Source: TMED27 sp963922705 (GTDB lineage Bacteria; Pseudomonadota; Alphaproteobacteria; Micavibrionales; Micavibrionaceae). From it: a DNA stretch of 30,285 bases. Location: assembly GCA_963922705.1 (NCBI GenBank), contig CAWUJS010000017.1:1-30285 (forward strand). The letters are read 5' to 3'. Shown here in pieces: positions 1 to 8,003 of this stretch; position 1 is the first letter of the stretch; the number at the start of each line of letters is the position of its first letter. The translations under genes and the position numbers were made by a program. The notes below the pieces were generated by a model, which searched no databases, was not told the origin of the DNA, and worked only from the letters and a program-made list of their open reading frames with translations.

Positions 1-855
1 CATAAACATGACATCATGCCGGGCTTTACGCATCTTCAGGCCGCGCAGCCCATCACACTTGGTATGCATCTTGATGCGTATGCGCAAATGTTGAACCGGG
101 ACAAGACACGCTTTCGTGACTGCGCCAAACGCCTCAATAAATGCCCGCTGGGTGCGGCGGCTTTGGCAGGAACACCATTTCCGATTGATCGCGCTTACAC
201 CGCTGAAAAGCTGGGCTTTGACCGTCCGATGGTCAATACGCTGGATGCTGTCTCGGCGCGTGATTTCGCAACCGAATTTCTTTTCGCCTGCGCGCAGACA
301 GGGCTCCACCTCTCCCGGCTTGCCGAGGAAATCATTCTCTGGGCAACGCCGCAATTCGGCTTTATCACGCTCTCCGATCAGTGGAGCACGGGCAGCTCCA
401 TCATGCCGCAAAAGAAAAACCCAGATGCCGCGGAGCTGGTGCGCGGCAAAACCGGGCGGCTGAATGGCAATTTAATACAGCTGATGACGGTTCTAAAAGG
501 CCTGCCGCTTGCCTATAACAAAGACCTCCAGGAAGACAAACAAAGCGTTTTTGAAAGCTATGATACTGTTCAGCTTTGTTTGCAGGCGATGGACGGTATG
601 GTGTCGAGCGCGACATTCCATACAGATGCTATGCTATCCTCTGCCGAGGATGGCTACACAACGGCAACGGCGCTGGCTGACTGGCTGGTGATGGAGCTTG
701 GGATGCCATTTCGTGATGCGCACCACGTAACGGGCGCGATTGTCAAACTTGCCGAGGATAAGGGTTGCAAACTTCACGCGCTGAATCTTGCGGATATGCA
801 AGCGATAGAAGCGAATATTACCGATGATGTCTATCATATCTTGAGTATCACATAA
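1..855 (+). CDS. argH: Argininosuccinate lyase, 3' part (5' end outside window, C-terminus short)
   Basis: The last enzyme of arginine synthesis; it splits argininosuccinate into arginine and fumarate in the cytoplasm. The frame is open from base 1, and the upstream codons plus MPGFTHLQAAQP match the family's internal PGYTHLQ motif, so the ATG at 16 is not the start. The fumarase/lyase superfamily signature GSSIMPQKKNPD, with its catalytic-loop serine, is encoded near 390-425. About 285 residues of a protein that is normally about 460 long are visible. Family members usually end with a tail of the type SVxSRxSxGGTxP, but here the frame stops just after the equivalent of the DDVYxxLSV stretch. 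The family assignment is certain. Whether the short tail is tolerated or is an inactivating frameshift is open. Confidence 0.95.
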   Translation, partial: HKHDIMPGFTHLQAAQPITLGMHLDAYAQMLNRDKTRFRDCAKRLNKCPLGAAALAGTPFPIDRAYTAEKLGFDRPMVNTLDAVSARDFATEFLFACAQTGLHLSRLAEEIILWATPQFGFITLSDQWSTGSSIMPQKKNPDAAELVRGKTGRLNGNLIQLMTVLKGLPLAYNKDLQEDKQSVFESYDTVQLCLQAMDGMVSSATFHTDAMLSSAEDGYTTATALADWLVMELGMPFRDAHHVTGAIVKLAEDKGCKLHALNLADMQAIEANITDDVYHILSIT

Positions 856-962
856 ATCTTGATACCCACTATAGCTGGTCACCCACAAAACAAAAATAAC
901 TTGCCATAAGGCTTGTTTTGTGCTTATTTATGTCAGTTATTACAAAATAAAAGGACAAAATC

Positions 963-1889
963 ATGAGTTTTATCGCAAGCAACAGCCTACAGGTAAGCAG
1001 TCAACTCTTCCCACGCTATAGGGATGGCAACACAAAAGCAAAAAAAGACATCATGAATGCTATTATTAATAGTGGTCTCACGGCTGATGAAAGGGTTGAA
1101 ATTTTAAGCCATATGATCAACAACCGTGATGTTTTCGATGATGATGCACTCGAAAGAGTTTTTGCTTCTATAGAAACAGAACCTGACATAGACAGTCAAC
1201 AACGTTTAGTTTCCATACTAAAAAACGAACCATTCAATCCTTATTCTAATTTAAATTCCCTGGAGCGACTTTTTGAGAAGAGAATCCTTGGTACAAAGGC
1301 AAAACAAATGGCCATTGTAGTTTTTTTAGCAACATCTCAAGAGCCAGATAATAAATGTGAGGATCTTATATTCGATAATTTGGTTCTTTACAATGAACAA
1401 AGCACCAGCAGTAACAATAATAAATCTTTCATCTTGGGAGCTATTCGTGCCAAACCTAGCTTGTTACAAAACCAATCTTTTCATCTTCGTTTAAACAGTA
1501 GAAAAAACTCTTGTTTTTCTTATGGCAACTTTAAAATTATAGAAAATTCAATGTCTCATCGTTCATTTTTCGGCTTATCCTATATCAAGACAACAGATAG
1601 TGAAGGAACTTTGAACCATCATTTCAATACTGTTGTTGATAAAAAAAATATTCAATTAACAATTTCCGAGGATGATCTTCAAGAGGCTGGACTTCGTATT
1701 GATTTAGAAAAGAACAAAATAATCAGCAACACTCAACGCCAGCTCTTTGGCTGGGGGTGGGAAAAAAGAAAATCCATTCCTGATATGCGCGGTATATTTG
1801 CAAAGAACAGCGACAGAGAAGCTCCACTTTCCCCAAATGAAACCTATAAAATAAGCGCACAAAGTCTGCAGAGATGCCTGAGCATGTAA
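963..1889 (+). CDS. Unrecognised 308-aa protein
   Basis: I do not recognise a family. An AAGGA ribosome-binding site lies about 8 bases before the ATG. No signal peptide or membrane segment is apparent. The N-terminal half (roughly residues 20-160) looks helical, with charged/hydrophobic alternation in repeats such as DERVEILSHMINN and SLERLFEKRI, vaguely like a helical-repeat or adaptor protein. The C-terminal half is richer in beta-type and polar segments and contains GWGWEKRK. Base use is clearly more AT-rich than in argH just upstream, which fits a lineage-specific or acquired gene. The next gene starts 185 bp further on, so it is probably monocistronic. Coding confidence rests on the length, the ribosome-binding site and the absence of a better frame. 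Confidence 0.75.
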   Translation: MSFIASNSLQVSSQLFPRYRDGNTKAKKDIMNAIINSGLTADERVEILSHMINNRDVFDDDALERVFASIETEPDIDSQQRLVSILKNEPFNPYSNLNSLERLFEKRILGTKAKQMAIVVFLATSQEPDNKCEDLIFDNLVLYNEQSTSSNNNKSFILGAIRAKPSLLQNQSFHLRLNSRKNSCFSYGNFKIIENSMSHRSFFGLSYIKTTDSEGTLNHHFNTVVDKKNIQLTISEDDLQEAGLRIDLEKNKIISNTQRQLFGWGWEKRKSIPDMRGIFAKNSDREAPLSPNETYKISAQSLQRCLSM

Positions 1890-1993
1890 TATTGCTGCGC
1901 GCGGGATATTTTGAACACATTGTCGTAATCACTCATGAACTTTTCGTGTACGTATTTTACAAGACGTATCTCTCTTGTGTTCAACTTCATTAC

Positions 1994-2006
1994 TGATTTG
2001 TAATCA
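1994..2006. promoter_or_regulatory. Small inverted repeat upstream of the fasciclin gene
   Basis: TGATT-N3-AATCA, with TTGTAAT repeated in tandem around it (1998-2015), lies about 70 bp upstream of the fasciclin start in an AT-rich 185-bp intergenic stretch. It could be an operator or part of the promoter. The arms are only 5 bp, so it may be chance. Confidence 0.2.
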
Positions 2007-2074
2007 AATTGTAATTCATGTGTAGTAGAGATCACCTATATCTATTTCATCTTTAATCGAAAAGGAGATACATA

Positions 2075-2617
2075 ATGAAAAAGATACTTTTGAGTGCAGC
2101 AGCACTCGCAACACTAAGCCTTGGATCATACGCACATGCGGGCGATACAAAAGGCGCTTATGATGGTAAAGACGTCAACCATGCGGCTGAAAAGCACATG
2201 GATAAAAAGGATATTGTTGACACCGCCGCCGGAAACGAGGACTTCTCAACACTTGTGGCTGCAGTTAAAGCTGCTGAGCTTGTTGATGCTTTGAAAGGCG
2301 ATGGGCCATTTACAGTTTTTGCACCCACTAACGCCGCATTTGCAGCGCTCCCCGAAGGCACGCTAGATGAGCTTCTCAAGCCAGAAAATAAAGAAAAGCT
2401 TCAAGGCATTCTGAAATATCACGTTGTTAGCGGAAAAATTAAAGCTGGCGATATCGCTAATGGATCTACTGATGTTGAAACACTTCAGGGGACAAAGCTG
2501 AATGTGACCAAGGGAGCCACTGGCGTGACTGTTAATGGTGCTAACGTTACAACGGCTGACCTGAAGACATCAAACGGTGTCATTCACGTTATAGATGCAG
2601 TTGTCTTGCCAAAATAA
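2075..2617 (+). CDS. Secreted fasciclin (FAS1) domain protein
   Basis: A 180-aa protein with a textbook Sec signal peptide (MKK, then a hydrophobic LLSAAALATLSLGS core, then AHA cleavage near residue 22). One FAS1 domain fills residues 48-180. The H1 box is seen in FTVFAPTNAAFAALP and the H2 box in GVIHVIDAVVLP, with the intervening YHVVSGKI motif. FAS1 domains mediate adhesion or protein-protein contact outside the cell or in the periplasm; single-domain bacterial versions are common in alphaproteobacteria and little studied. A strong AAGGAGAT ribosome-binding site precedes the ATG, and a good intrinsic terminator follows, so this is a self-contained transcription unit, probably well expressed. 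The family is certain; the partner is unknown. Confidence 0.95.
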   Translation: MKKILLSAAALATLSLGSYAHAGDTKGAYDGKDVNHAAEKHMDKKDIVDTAAGNEDFSTLVAAVKAAELVDALKGDGPFTVFAPTNAAFAALPEGTLDELLKPENKEKLQGILKYHVVSGKIKAGDIANGSTDVETLQGTKLNVTKGATGVTVNGANVTTADLKTSNGVIHVIDAVVLPK

Positions 2618-2636
2618 ATTTTAACCTTCTCTTGAT

Positions 2637-2674
2637 AAAACGTCCCGTGTTATTGCGGGGCGTTTTCGTTTTTT
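2637..2674 (+). terminator. Rho-independent terminator of the fasciclin gene
   Basis: The stem AAAACGTCCCG pairs with CGGGGCGTTTT (one G-U pair) around an 8-base loop and is followed by CG and a run of six T. It lies 20 bp after the fasciclin stop codon. Confidence 0.9.
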
Positions 2675-2700
2675 AACTGCACATTCTTTATAGCATCCAA

Positions 2701-2720
2701 CCCTTGCGGTGTTTAATAAC
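2701..2720 (+). repeat. Direct repeat, copy 1 (flanks the exchanger gene)
   Basis: TTGCGGTGTTTAATAAC at 2704-2720 recurs exactly at 5213-5229. The shared sequence extends to 20 bp with one mismatch when the preceding CC is counted. This copy lies between the fasciclin terminator and the 3' end of the exchanger gene. Confidence 0.7.
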
Positions 2721-2774
2721 CCCAACTATGGATAAGAACCAAAATTTAGAGATTAAAAGCCAGGCTTCCAACCT

Positions 2775-5021
2775 CTAGGAAGGTAGGAAATGCTCTAATA
2801 GTGGAGCAGCATTTTCATTAACGGTATTGCTTAAATCCTTGACAGCCTGAAGATCCCCACCGCCCATAATATTAAAAGCGGTATAAGCAGCAAAAGCGCC
2901 AAGCAGACCAGCGCCATATGACCGTCTGGAATGACCGCCACGTGCAATAGAATAGATCGCAAGAGATGATGCGGCTAATATTGCCGTTTGAGCAAGGCCG
3001 TTAGGATTATCCCATAAAAACTTCTCCGCCTGCACTCCATTTGCGGTGAAGCCGATAACGGAACCAACGGCAAGTGCATTAAATGTATTAGAGCCAAGAA
3101 CAACACCCCACATAGCATCAAGCTTTTTGGTTTTGATCGCATTTGTAACAACAGATGCAAATTCAGGCAGAGAGGTGCCGATTGCCACAACAACCAACCC
3201 GACAGTTTCAGGGTCAATCGATTCAACATTCTCGGACCAGCCCACGCCACCTTTTACCAAGAAATCTGCTGCAGTAATTAATGTAGCGGCTCCAATACCA
3301 GCGCCTGCAAATGTTTTTAAAAGATTTTCTTTTTGTTCTGGCGTTACGGTCATTTCAAAAAGTTCGAAAAATTCATCAATAACTTCTTCCGATATTTCTC
3401 CACCAGCGCCAAGAGCGTTTTGCTTTGCTGTTATTTCACGTTCTATATGTTCATTTAAAAATTCTTGTGTAACACCACGAGCGTCACAATAACGAACAAT
3501 ATCATTCTTCATATGCTCTGTCAGTTTCATACCCAATCTATCTTCAAGCTGATCCAGATACTCGGAATTAACGGCTTCGCCTGCTTTTATTTCAGCCTTT
3601 TTCACAGCAGCGTCTAAATCTTTAATGCTTTTAGAAAAGGCCTCAAATCCAACGCCATAGGCCTGGGTATCAAAAATCTCCCACCAAAAGTCTCTGGAAA
3701 ATTCAAACCCAAGTTCTTTTTCCAGTTCATTCAGCTTTTTTAACGTCACTTCATTTTTCACCGCTTCAATCTGTATGCTGGCGGCAATTGCTCTTTGATG
3801 TAAAAAACCTTCATAAAGCGTTTGAACTTGCTCGATATCTTTAAAGCTTGCCGGGTCAATACCCTCTAAAACAGGCGTTTCTTTTAACACTTTCAAGAAA
3901 TTATCAGGAGAACAGGCTTCAAGAACGTCTTCAACGTCTTTTTGCTTGTAAACACCGGATTGCTCTAGAATATTTCTCAATTCTTTAGAGTTTTTCCTAA
4001 AAGTACTATTGAGCTGATTATCAAAATCCCAGTCTTCTTGAAGCCGTCTAATATCAACACTTCTTTGGAGATAACTGTCATAAAGCTCAATTAAATACTG
4101 GCGACCTCTTTGTTTTGACAAATCAATTTCACCAGCTTGTACCATCCCAACGAAAATAGTTTCGTGTCTATCAACAATCCGTTCCCCCAAACTATGCTTT
4201 TGGTCTGCTGTTAATTCTGAACCATCTTTAACTTTACCCTTTTGCTTTGGGAAAAGCTCTTTAAATAAGCTCCTTTGCTCATCAAGCGTAAAATATCGGT
4301 CAACGATAGTTTTGATATTGTCTTCATCTCCGTTAACATAAACGCTATAAAATTCTTCATACATATCATCCTTCAATTGAAGGCTAATAGGGTTATTACC
4401 ATTATTACCCCACCTTTCCTTAGCCACATTATAGGCGGTATATCCCAAGCCTAATGTTGCAAGACCTGCACCTGTATATTCGTTTAAATTTCCAGTTCCG
4501 TATAACCCGGCGAAAAGCATTGTGCTTGCTAGAGCTGTCTGGTTGTGTATCCCTACATCAGATTGTTGAATTCTTTGTGCTCCTGCAATCAGCATTCCGG
4601 CTGCACCAACAAGCATAGTGTTTGTAATATTAGAGCCAACGACATTACCTATACCCAAGCCCGGCTGCCCAGCCAAACCTGCTGCTGTACTTGAGGCCAG
4701 CTCCGGGGCGCTGGATGCAAAAGCAACAAATGTGTACGCTAAAATTGGATTAATTGGAAATTTTTGTATGTTCTTTTCCAAAGACATAGCACCGAATACA
4801 AGAGGCATTATAGCTGTGAGCGTTGTTGCTGCATCATTACCCATTTCGTTCATAACATAGGGGAGTGGTAATGTTGCAACCGCTGCTGCACCGGATCGAG
4901 ATTCAATATGATCCATGAGTGACTGAGGGCCGCTTAATTCGCCTTGGTGCGCAGCTTTTACATGCGGAGCTGCAACTTTTCTTAATGCTGTGGGTAAGTG
5001 AGTGCTGTGATTTTGAGACAT
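2775..5021 (-). CDS. CaCA-superfamily cation exchanger with large cytoplasmic insert
   Basis: A 748-aa integral membrane protein resembling Na+/Ca2+ (K+-dependent or H+-coupled) exchangers of the CaCA superfamily, which carry ion-binding alpha repeats in two inverted halves. Alpha-1 is seen as ASSAPELAS (102-110) plus GNVVGSNITN (125-134). Alpha-2 is seen as AIGTSLPEFAS (613-623) plus VLGSNTFN (641-648); the acidic residues E107 and E620 are retained. Hydrophobic segments lie at about 64-200 and 572-720. Between them, residues 201-570 are hydrophilic, charged and mostly helical, far longer than the usual loop of bacterial homologues. The N-terminal 45 residues are also polar. An AGAGGAA ribosome-binding site precedes the start. 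The transported ion cannot be read from sequence. A direct repeat brackets the gene, and a divergent unrecognised gene follows its promoter region. Confidence 0.85.
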   Translation of the reverse strand: MSQNHSTHLPTALRKVAAPHVKAAHQGELSGPQSLMDHIESRSGAAAVATLPLPYVMNEMGNDAATTLTAIMPLVFGAMSLEKNIQKFPINPILAYTFVAFASSAPELASSTAAGLAGQPGLGIGNVVGSNITNTMLVGAAGMLIAGAQRIQQSDVGIHNQTALASTMLFAGLYGTGNLNEYTGAGLATLGLGYTAYNVAKERWGNNGNNPISLQLKDDMYEEFYSVYVNGDEDNIKTIVDRYFTLDEQRSLFKELFPKQKGKVKDGSELTADQKHSLGERIVDRHETIFVGMVQAGEIDLSKQRGRQYLIELYDSYLQRSVDIRRLQEDWDFDNQLNSTFRKNSKELRNILEQSGVYKQKDVEDVLEACSPDNFLKVLKETPVLEGIDPASFKDIEQVQTLYEGFLHQRAIAASIQIEAVKNEVTLKKLNELEKELGFEFSRDFWWEIFDTQAYGVGFEAFSKSIKDLDAAVKKAEIKAGEAVNSEYLDQLEDRLGMKLTEHMKNDIVRYCDARGVTQEFLNEHIEREITAKQNALGAGGEISEEVIDEFFELFEMTVTPEQKENLLKTFAGAGIGAATLITAADFLVKGGVGWSENVESIDPETVGLVVVAIGTSLPEFASVVTNAIKTKKLDAMWGVVLGSNTFNALAVGSVIGFTANGVQAEKFLWDNPNGLAQTAILAASSLAIYSIARGGHSRRSYGAGLLGAFAAYTAFNIMGGGDLQAVKDLSNTVNENAAPLLEHFLPS

Positions 5022-5111
5022 TTTTATTCCTCTACTAATTAATTTTTATGTAATGTAACGAATTAATAACATAATTACAAGCATTTTATCGATCCATGGG
5101 GCTTGAACATT

Positions 5112-5162
5112 CAAGGCACCGATCTCCTATCAACGCTATGGTCCATATAATTTCGTGCCTTG
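5112..5162. other. 8-bp inverted repeat in the divergent intergenic region
   Basis: CAAGGCAC (5112-5119) and GTGCCTTG (5155-5162) are perfect complements separated by 35 bases, in the 262-bp space between the divergent exchanger and 348-aa genes. It could be an operator pair or a leader-RNA stem. No known riboswitch core is recognisable. Confidence 0.3.
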
Positions 5163-5209
5163 TCGCTTATGCACGCAAAACAAACAAACCGTCAATTAAA
5201 TACTCATAT

Positions 5210-5229
5210 CCATTGCGGTGTTTAATAAC
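5210..5229 (+). repeat. Direct repeat, copy 2 (flanks the exchanger gene)
   Basis: Second copy of the 17-bp TTGCGGTGTTTAATAAC repeat, 55 bp upstream of the 348-aa gene. It is in the same orientation as copy 1, about 2.5 kb apart, with the exchanger gene between them. Confidence 0.7.
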
Positions 5230-5283
5230 TATTTCTTAACTTTTCTTATGTATAGTTTTTGTTAACTCAAGAAAAGGTGTTTT

Positions 5284-6330
5284 ATGGGTGATCCATTCCA
5301 ACAGTCCGATCCCAAGCTTCTCAAAGATCTTCCGCAAGGATTTCAAGAGCATGTTATTGAAAAAATGGCAGGGGCTTACAAGCTTTTGAATAAAAATGAC
5401 CTTGCGATTAGAGGGGTTGTGACAGAACTCATTGCACAAGCAGAACAAGCTGGAAAAGATGCAGCTGTTCAAGCGTTAGAAACACATCTGCAAGAATACG
5501 AAACACTTATCTCCACAACGCAAAATAATAATCAAAGCTGGTATGATCAAGTTGATAGTGCAAGCAGGAGTGCAGTAGTGCAGCAACAAACGATCGGTAA
5601 AATTATAGCTACACAATTGGAGCACGATATTAGTTCGCCTATATACCTGGTCCCCATACAAAGCGATATAATTAATAATAAGGGAGCTATTGATCAGAGC
5701 ATTCTAGAAACAAAATACCCTGAACTGCCAGACATAAATGAACTTTTAGACCCGGAAAAAAGGCAAACCATTCAAACGGCATTAGAAGCCAGAGTTGTTT
5801 CAGGCATTTATGATAGCTTTAAGACGCATGAACCCCTTGAAAACGCGCTTAATCGTATTGAGGCATTACGGGGAGAATATGCATCACTTCCTGCCGAAGA
5901 CCCATATGCATCAAGTCCTGATCCCTTAACAGGCAGCGTGGAAGCGCTTAAAGATGTCAATGATGATCTTTTCGCCAAATATGCGGAACTCAAAGATAAG
6001 GCTTATGAAATTGAGCAGGGTAGCATCACTCATCCAAATCAACTAAAAGAGGTGAATAATGCTCTATCTGACTTGCTCACAGAACAAGAAAAGATGATGC
6101 AGAATATTACGGCCTTGATAAAGGCAAATCCGCAACTGTCTTTAGATCAAGAATTAAAAAACACTATCCATGAATATGTAAATGTACTGAGTGGCAAAAA
6201 AGAAAATGTGGAGATAAACAAACAATATATTACAACGCTGTCTCTAGGTACGCGTGCCAGTTTGGAACAGGAAACAAATTTTGCGCAAAACACCCCTTCA
6301 CCGCCTTCCAGCATGGGAGGTATGGGGTAG
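5284..6330 (+). CDS. Unrecognised 348-aa helical protein
   Basis: I do not recognise a family. An AAAAGG ribosome-binding site stands before the ATG. The protein is soluble-looking, without a signal peptide or membrane segment. It is rich in E, Q, A, L and N and largely helical, with coiled-coil-like stretches at about 45-75 (ELIAQAEQAGKDAAVQALE) and 215-290 (KDVNDDLFAKYAELKDKAYE). It ends in a flexible proline/glycine/methionine tail (PSPPSSMGGMG). It is transcribed divergently from the exchanger, sharing a 262-bp promoter region, which suggests but does not prove shared regulation. A structural, scaffold or effector-type role is possible; nothing specific can be assigned. Confidence 0.75.
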   Translation: MGDPFQQSDPKLLKDLPQGFQEHVIEKMAGAYKLLNKNDLAIRGVVTELIAQAEQAGKDAAVQALETHLQEYETLISTTQNNNQSWYDQVDSASRSAVVQQQTIGKIIATQLEHDISSPIYLVPIQSDIINNKGAIDQSILETKYPELPDINELLDPEKRQTIQTALEARVVSGIYDSFKTHEPLENALNRIEALRGEYASLPAEDPYASSPDPLTGSVEALKDVNDDLFAKYAELKDKAYEIEQGSITHPNQLKEVNNALSDLLTEQEKMMQNITALIKANPQLSLDQELKNTIHEYVNVLSGKKENVEINKQYITTLSLGTRASLEQETNFAQNTPSPPSSMGGMG

Positions 6331-6380
6331 TTTTACAGTTTTATATTTAAAATACAGCCTGTTTTATGCTTGAATAGCGC

Positions 6381-8003
6381 ATGGGTGAATCGCTTTTATC
6401 AATCAAAAACCTGTCTGTTGATTTTAAGACGCAAGATGGCCAGGGAACTAAAATGTATCGCGCCGTTGATGATATCTCATTTGATATCGCAAAAGGGGAA
6501 ACGGTTGCACTTGTCGGGGAAAGCGGCTCGGGTAAATCCGTTTCCGCACTGTCTGTCATGCAGCTTTTGCCCTATCCGCGTGCGATTCACGGGGCGCAAT
6601 CCTCGATCCTGTTTAACAGGCAGGAATTGATCGGCAAGCCCGAAAGCTTTATGCGCAAAATTCGAGGCTCGCAGATTGGTATGATTTTTCAGGAACCACA
6701 AAGCGCTCTCAACCCGCTCCATACGATTGAGCGGCAAATTGGTGAGATTTTACGCCTGCATCAAAATATGAGCAAAACGCAAGCGCGGACTCGGATTTTA
6801 GAGCTGATGGATTTGGTGGCAATGCCACACCTGAAAGAACGCCTGGATGCCTATCCGCATGAATTATCAGGCGGGCAACGTCAGCGCGTGATGATTGCGA
6901 TGGCTTTGGCAAATAATCCGGCGCTTTTGATCGCAGATGAGCCAACAACGGCGCTTGATGTGACTGTACAGGCGGAGATTTTAGAGCTATTGGATGATTT
7001 GAAAGCAAAGCTCGGCATGTCGATTTTGATGATTACCCATGATTTAACCATCGTTGAGAAAATGGCGGATCATGTTTGCGTGATGCAAAAAGGGAAAATT
7101 GTTGAACAAAACGTAACAAACCCTCTTTTTGCAAAACCGCAGCATGCTTATACGAAAATGCTCTTAAATGCACAGCCATCATCAAAGATTCAAAAGGCGG
7201 ACAAAAACGCTCCAGTGATTATGGAAGGGTCTCATATCAAAGTTCATTTTCCAAAGAAGAAGAATTTTTTGGGCAAAGTCACAGATTGGGTAAAGGCAGT
7301 CGATAATATCGACATAGTTGCCAAAAAGGGACAAACCATAGGCGTTGTGGGCGAGAGCGGTTCTGGCAAAACAACGCTTGGCATGGGTTTATTAAAACTG
7401 ATTAAAGCCGAAGGGCGGATTATCTTTCAGGGGCAAGATATTTCCGCGCTCAATCGCAAGGCTTTATTACCTTTGCGCGAAGATATGCAAGTGGTGTTTC
7501 AAGACCCTTTTGCCTCTCTGTCGCCGCGTATGTCTGTCGGGCAAATTATTGGCGAGGGCATTCAAATTCACCGCTCAGATTTAACACCGCAAGAACGTGA
7601 TGCGCTGGTTATTCAGGCGCTGGAGGATGTTGAGATGGACCCGCAAACCCGCCACCGCTATCCACATGAATTTTCAGGCGGACAACGACAAAGGATTTCG
7701 ATCGCCCGTGCGCTTGCGCTGCGCCCTGAATTTATTGTTCTGGATGAGCCGACATCGGCGCTTGATTTATCAGTGCAGGCGCAGATTGTTGATCTGTTGC
7801 TGGATCTTCAAAAGAAGCATGAAATCTCTTATATGTTTATTAGTCATGATTTACGCGTAGTCCGTGCCATGGCGCATGATTTGATTGTTATGCAACATGG
7901 GAAGGTTGTCGAAAGCGGCGTAGCGGCTGATATATTTAAAAATCCGAAAGAAACTTATACAAAAGCCTTGCTTGAGGCCGCGCTTAATCTGAAAACTGCT
8001 TAA
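6381..8003 (+). CDS. yejF: Oligopeptide-type ABC transporter, fused double ATP-binding protein (YejF-like)
   Basis: A 540-aa cytoplasmic ATPase subunit with two complete ABC domains in one chain, as in YejF, GsiA and DppDF fusions, powering peptide import. Domain 1: Walker A GESGSGKS (46-53), Q-loop FQEPQ, signature LSGGQ (162-166), Walker B LLIADEP (182-188), switch histidine H220. Domain 2: Walker A GESGSGKT (324-331), signature FSGGQ (431-435), Walker B IVLDEP (452-457), H489. Both oligopeptide-transporter C-terminal extensions (NPLFAKPQHAYTKMLL, NPKETYTKALL) are present. No permease or binding-protein gene is adjacent, so its partners must lie elsewhere. The ATG at 6381 gives the usual N-terminus but has no clear ribosome-binding site. 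Its stop codon overlaps that of the convergent ggt. Confidence 0.93.
   Translation: MGESLLSIKNLSVDFKTQDGQGTKMYRAVDDISFDIAKGETVALVGESGSGKSVSALSVMQLLPYPRAIHGAQSSILFNRQELIGKPESFMRKIRGSQIGMIFQEPQSALNPLHTIERQIGEILRLHQNMSKTQARTRILELMDLVAMPHLKERLDAYPHELSGGQRQRVMIAMALANNPALLIADEPTTALDVTVQAEILELLDDLKAKLGMSILMITHDLTIVEKMADHVCVMQKGKIVEQNVTNPLFAKPQHAYTKMLLNAQPSSKIQKADKNAPVIMEGSHIKVHFPKKKNFLGKVTDWVKAVDNIDIVAKKGQTIGVVGESGSGKTTLGMGLLKLIKAEGRIIFQGQDISALNRKALLPLREDMQVVFQDPFASLSPRMSVGQIIGEGIQIHRSDLTPQERDALVIQALEDVEMDPQTRHRYPHEFSGGQRQRISIARALALRPEFIVLDEPTSALDLSVQAQIVDLLLDLQKKHEISYMFISHDLRVVRAMAHDLIVMQHGKVVESGVAADIFKNPKETYTKALLEAALNLKTA

Noticed and set aside
3046..3492. 148-codon plus-strand frame inside the exchanger gene
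   Set aside because: It mirrors the conserved alpha-2 region of the exchanger on the other strand and has no ribosome-binding site.
5112..5162. Riboswitch in the exchanger promoter region
   Set aside because: Only one 8-bp inverted repeat is visible; no conserved aptamer core could be recognised.
5222..5239. CtrA box before the 348-aa gene
   Set aside because: The two TTAA half-sites are 10 bases apart, not 7.
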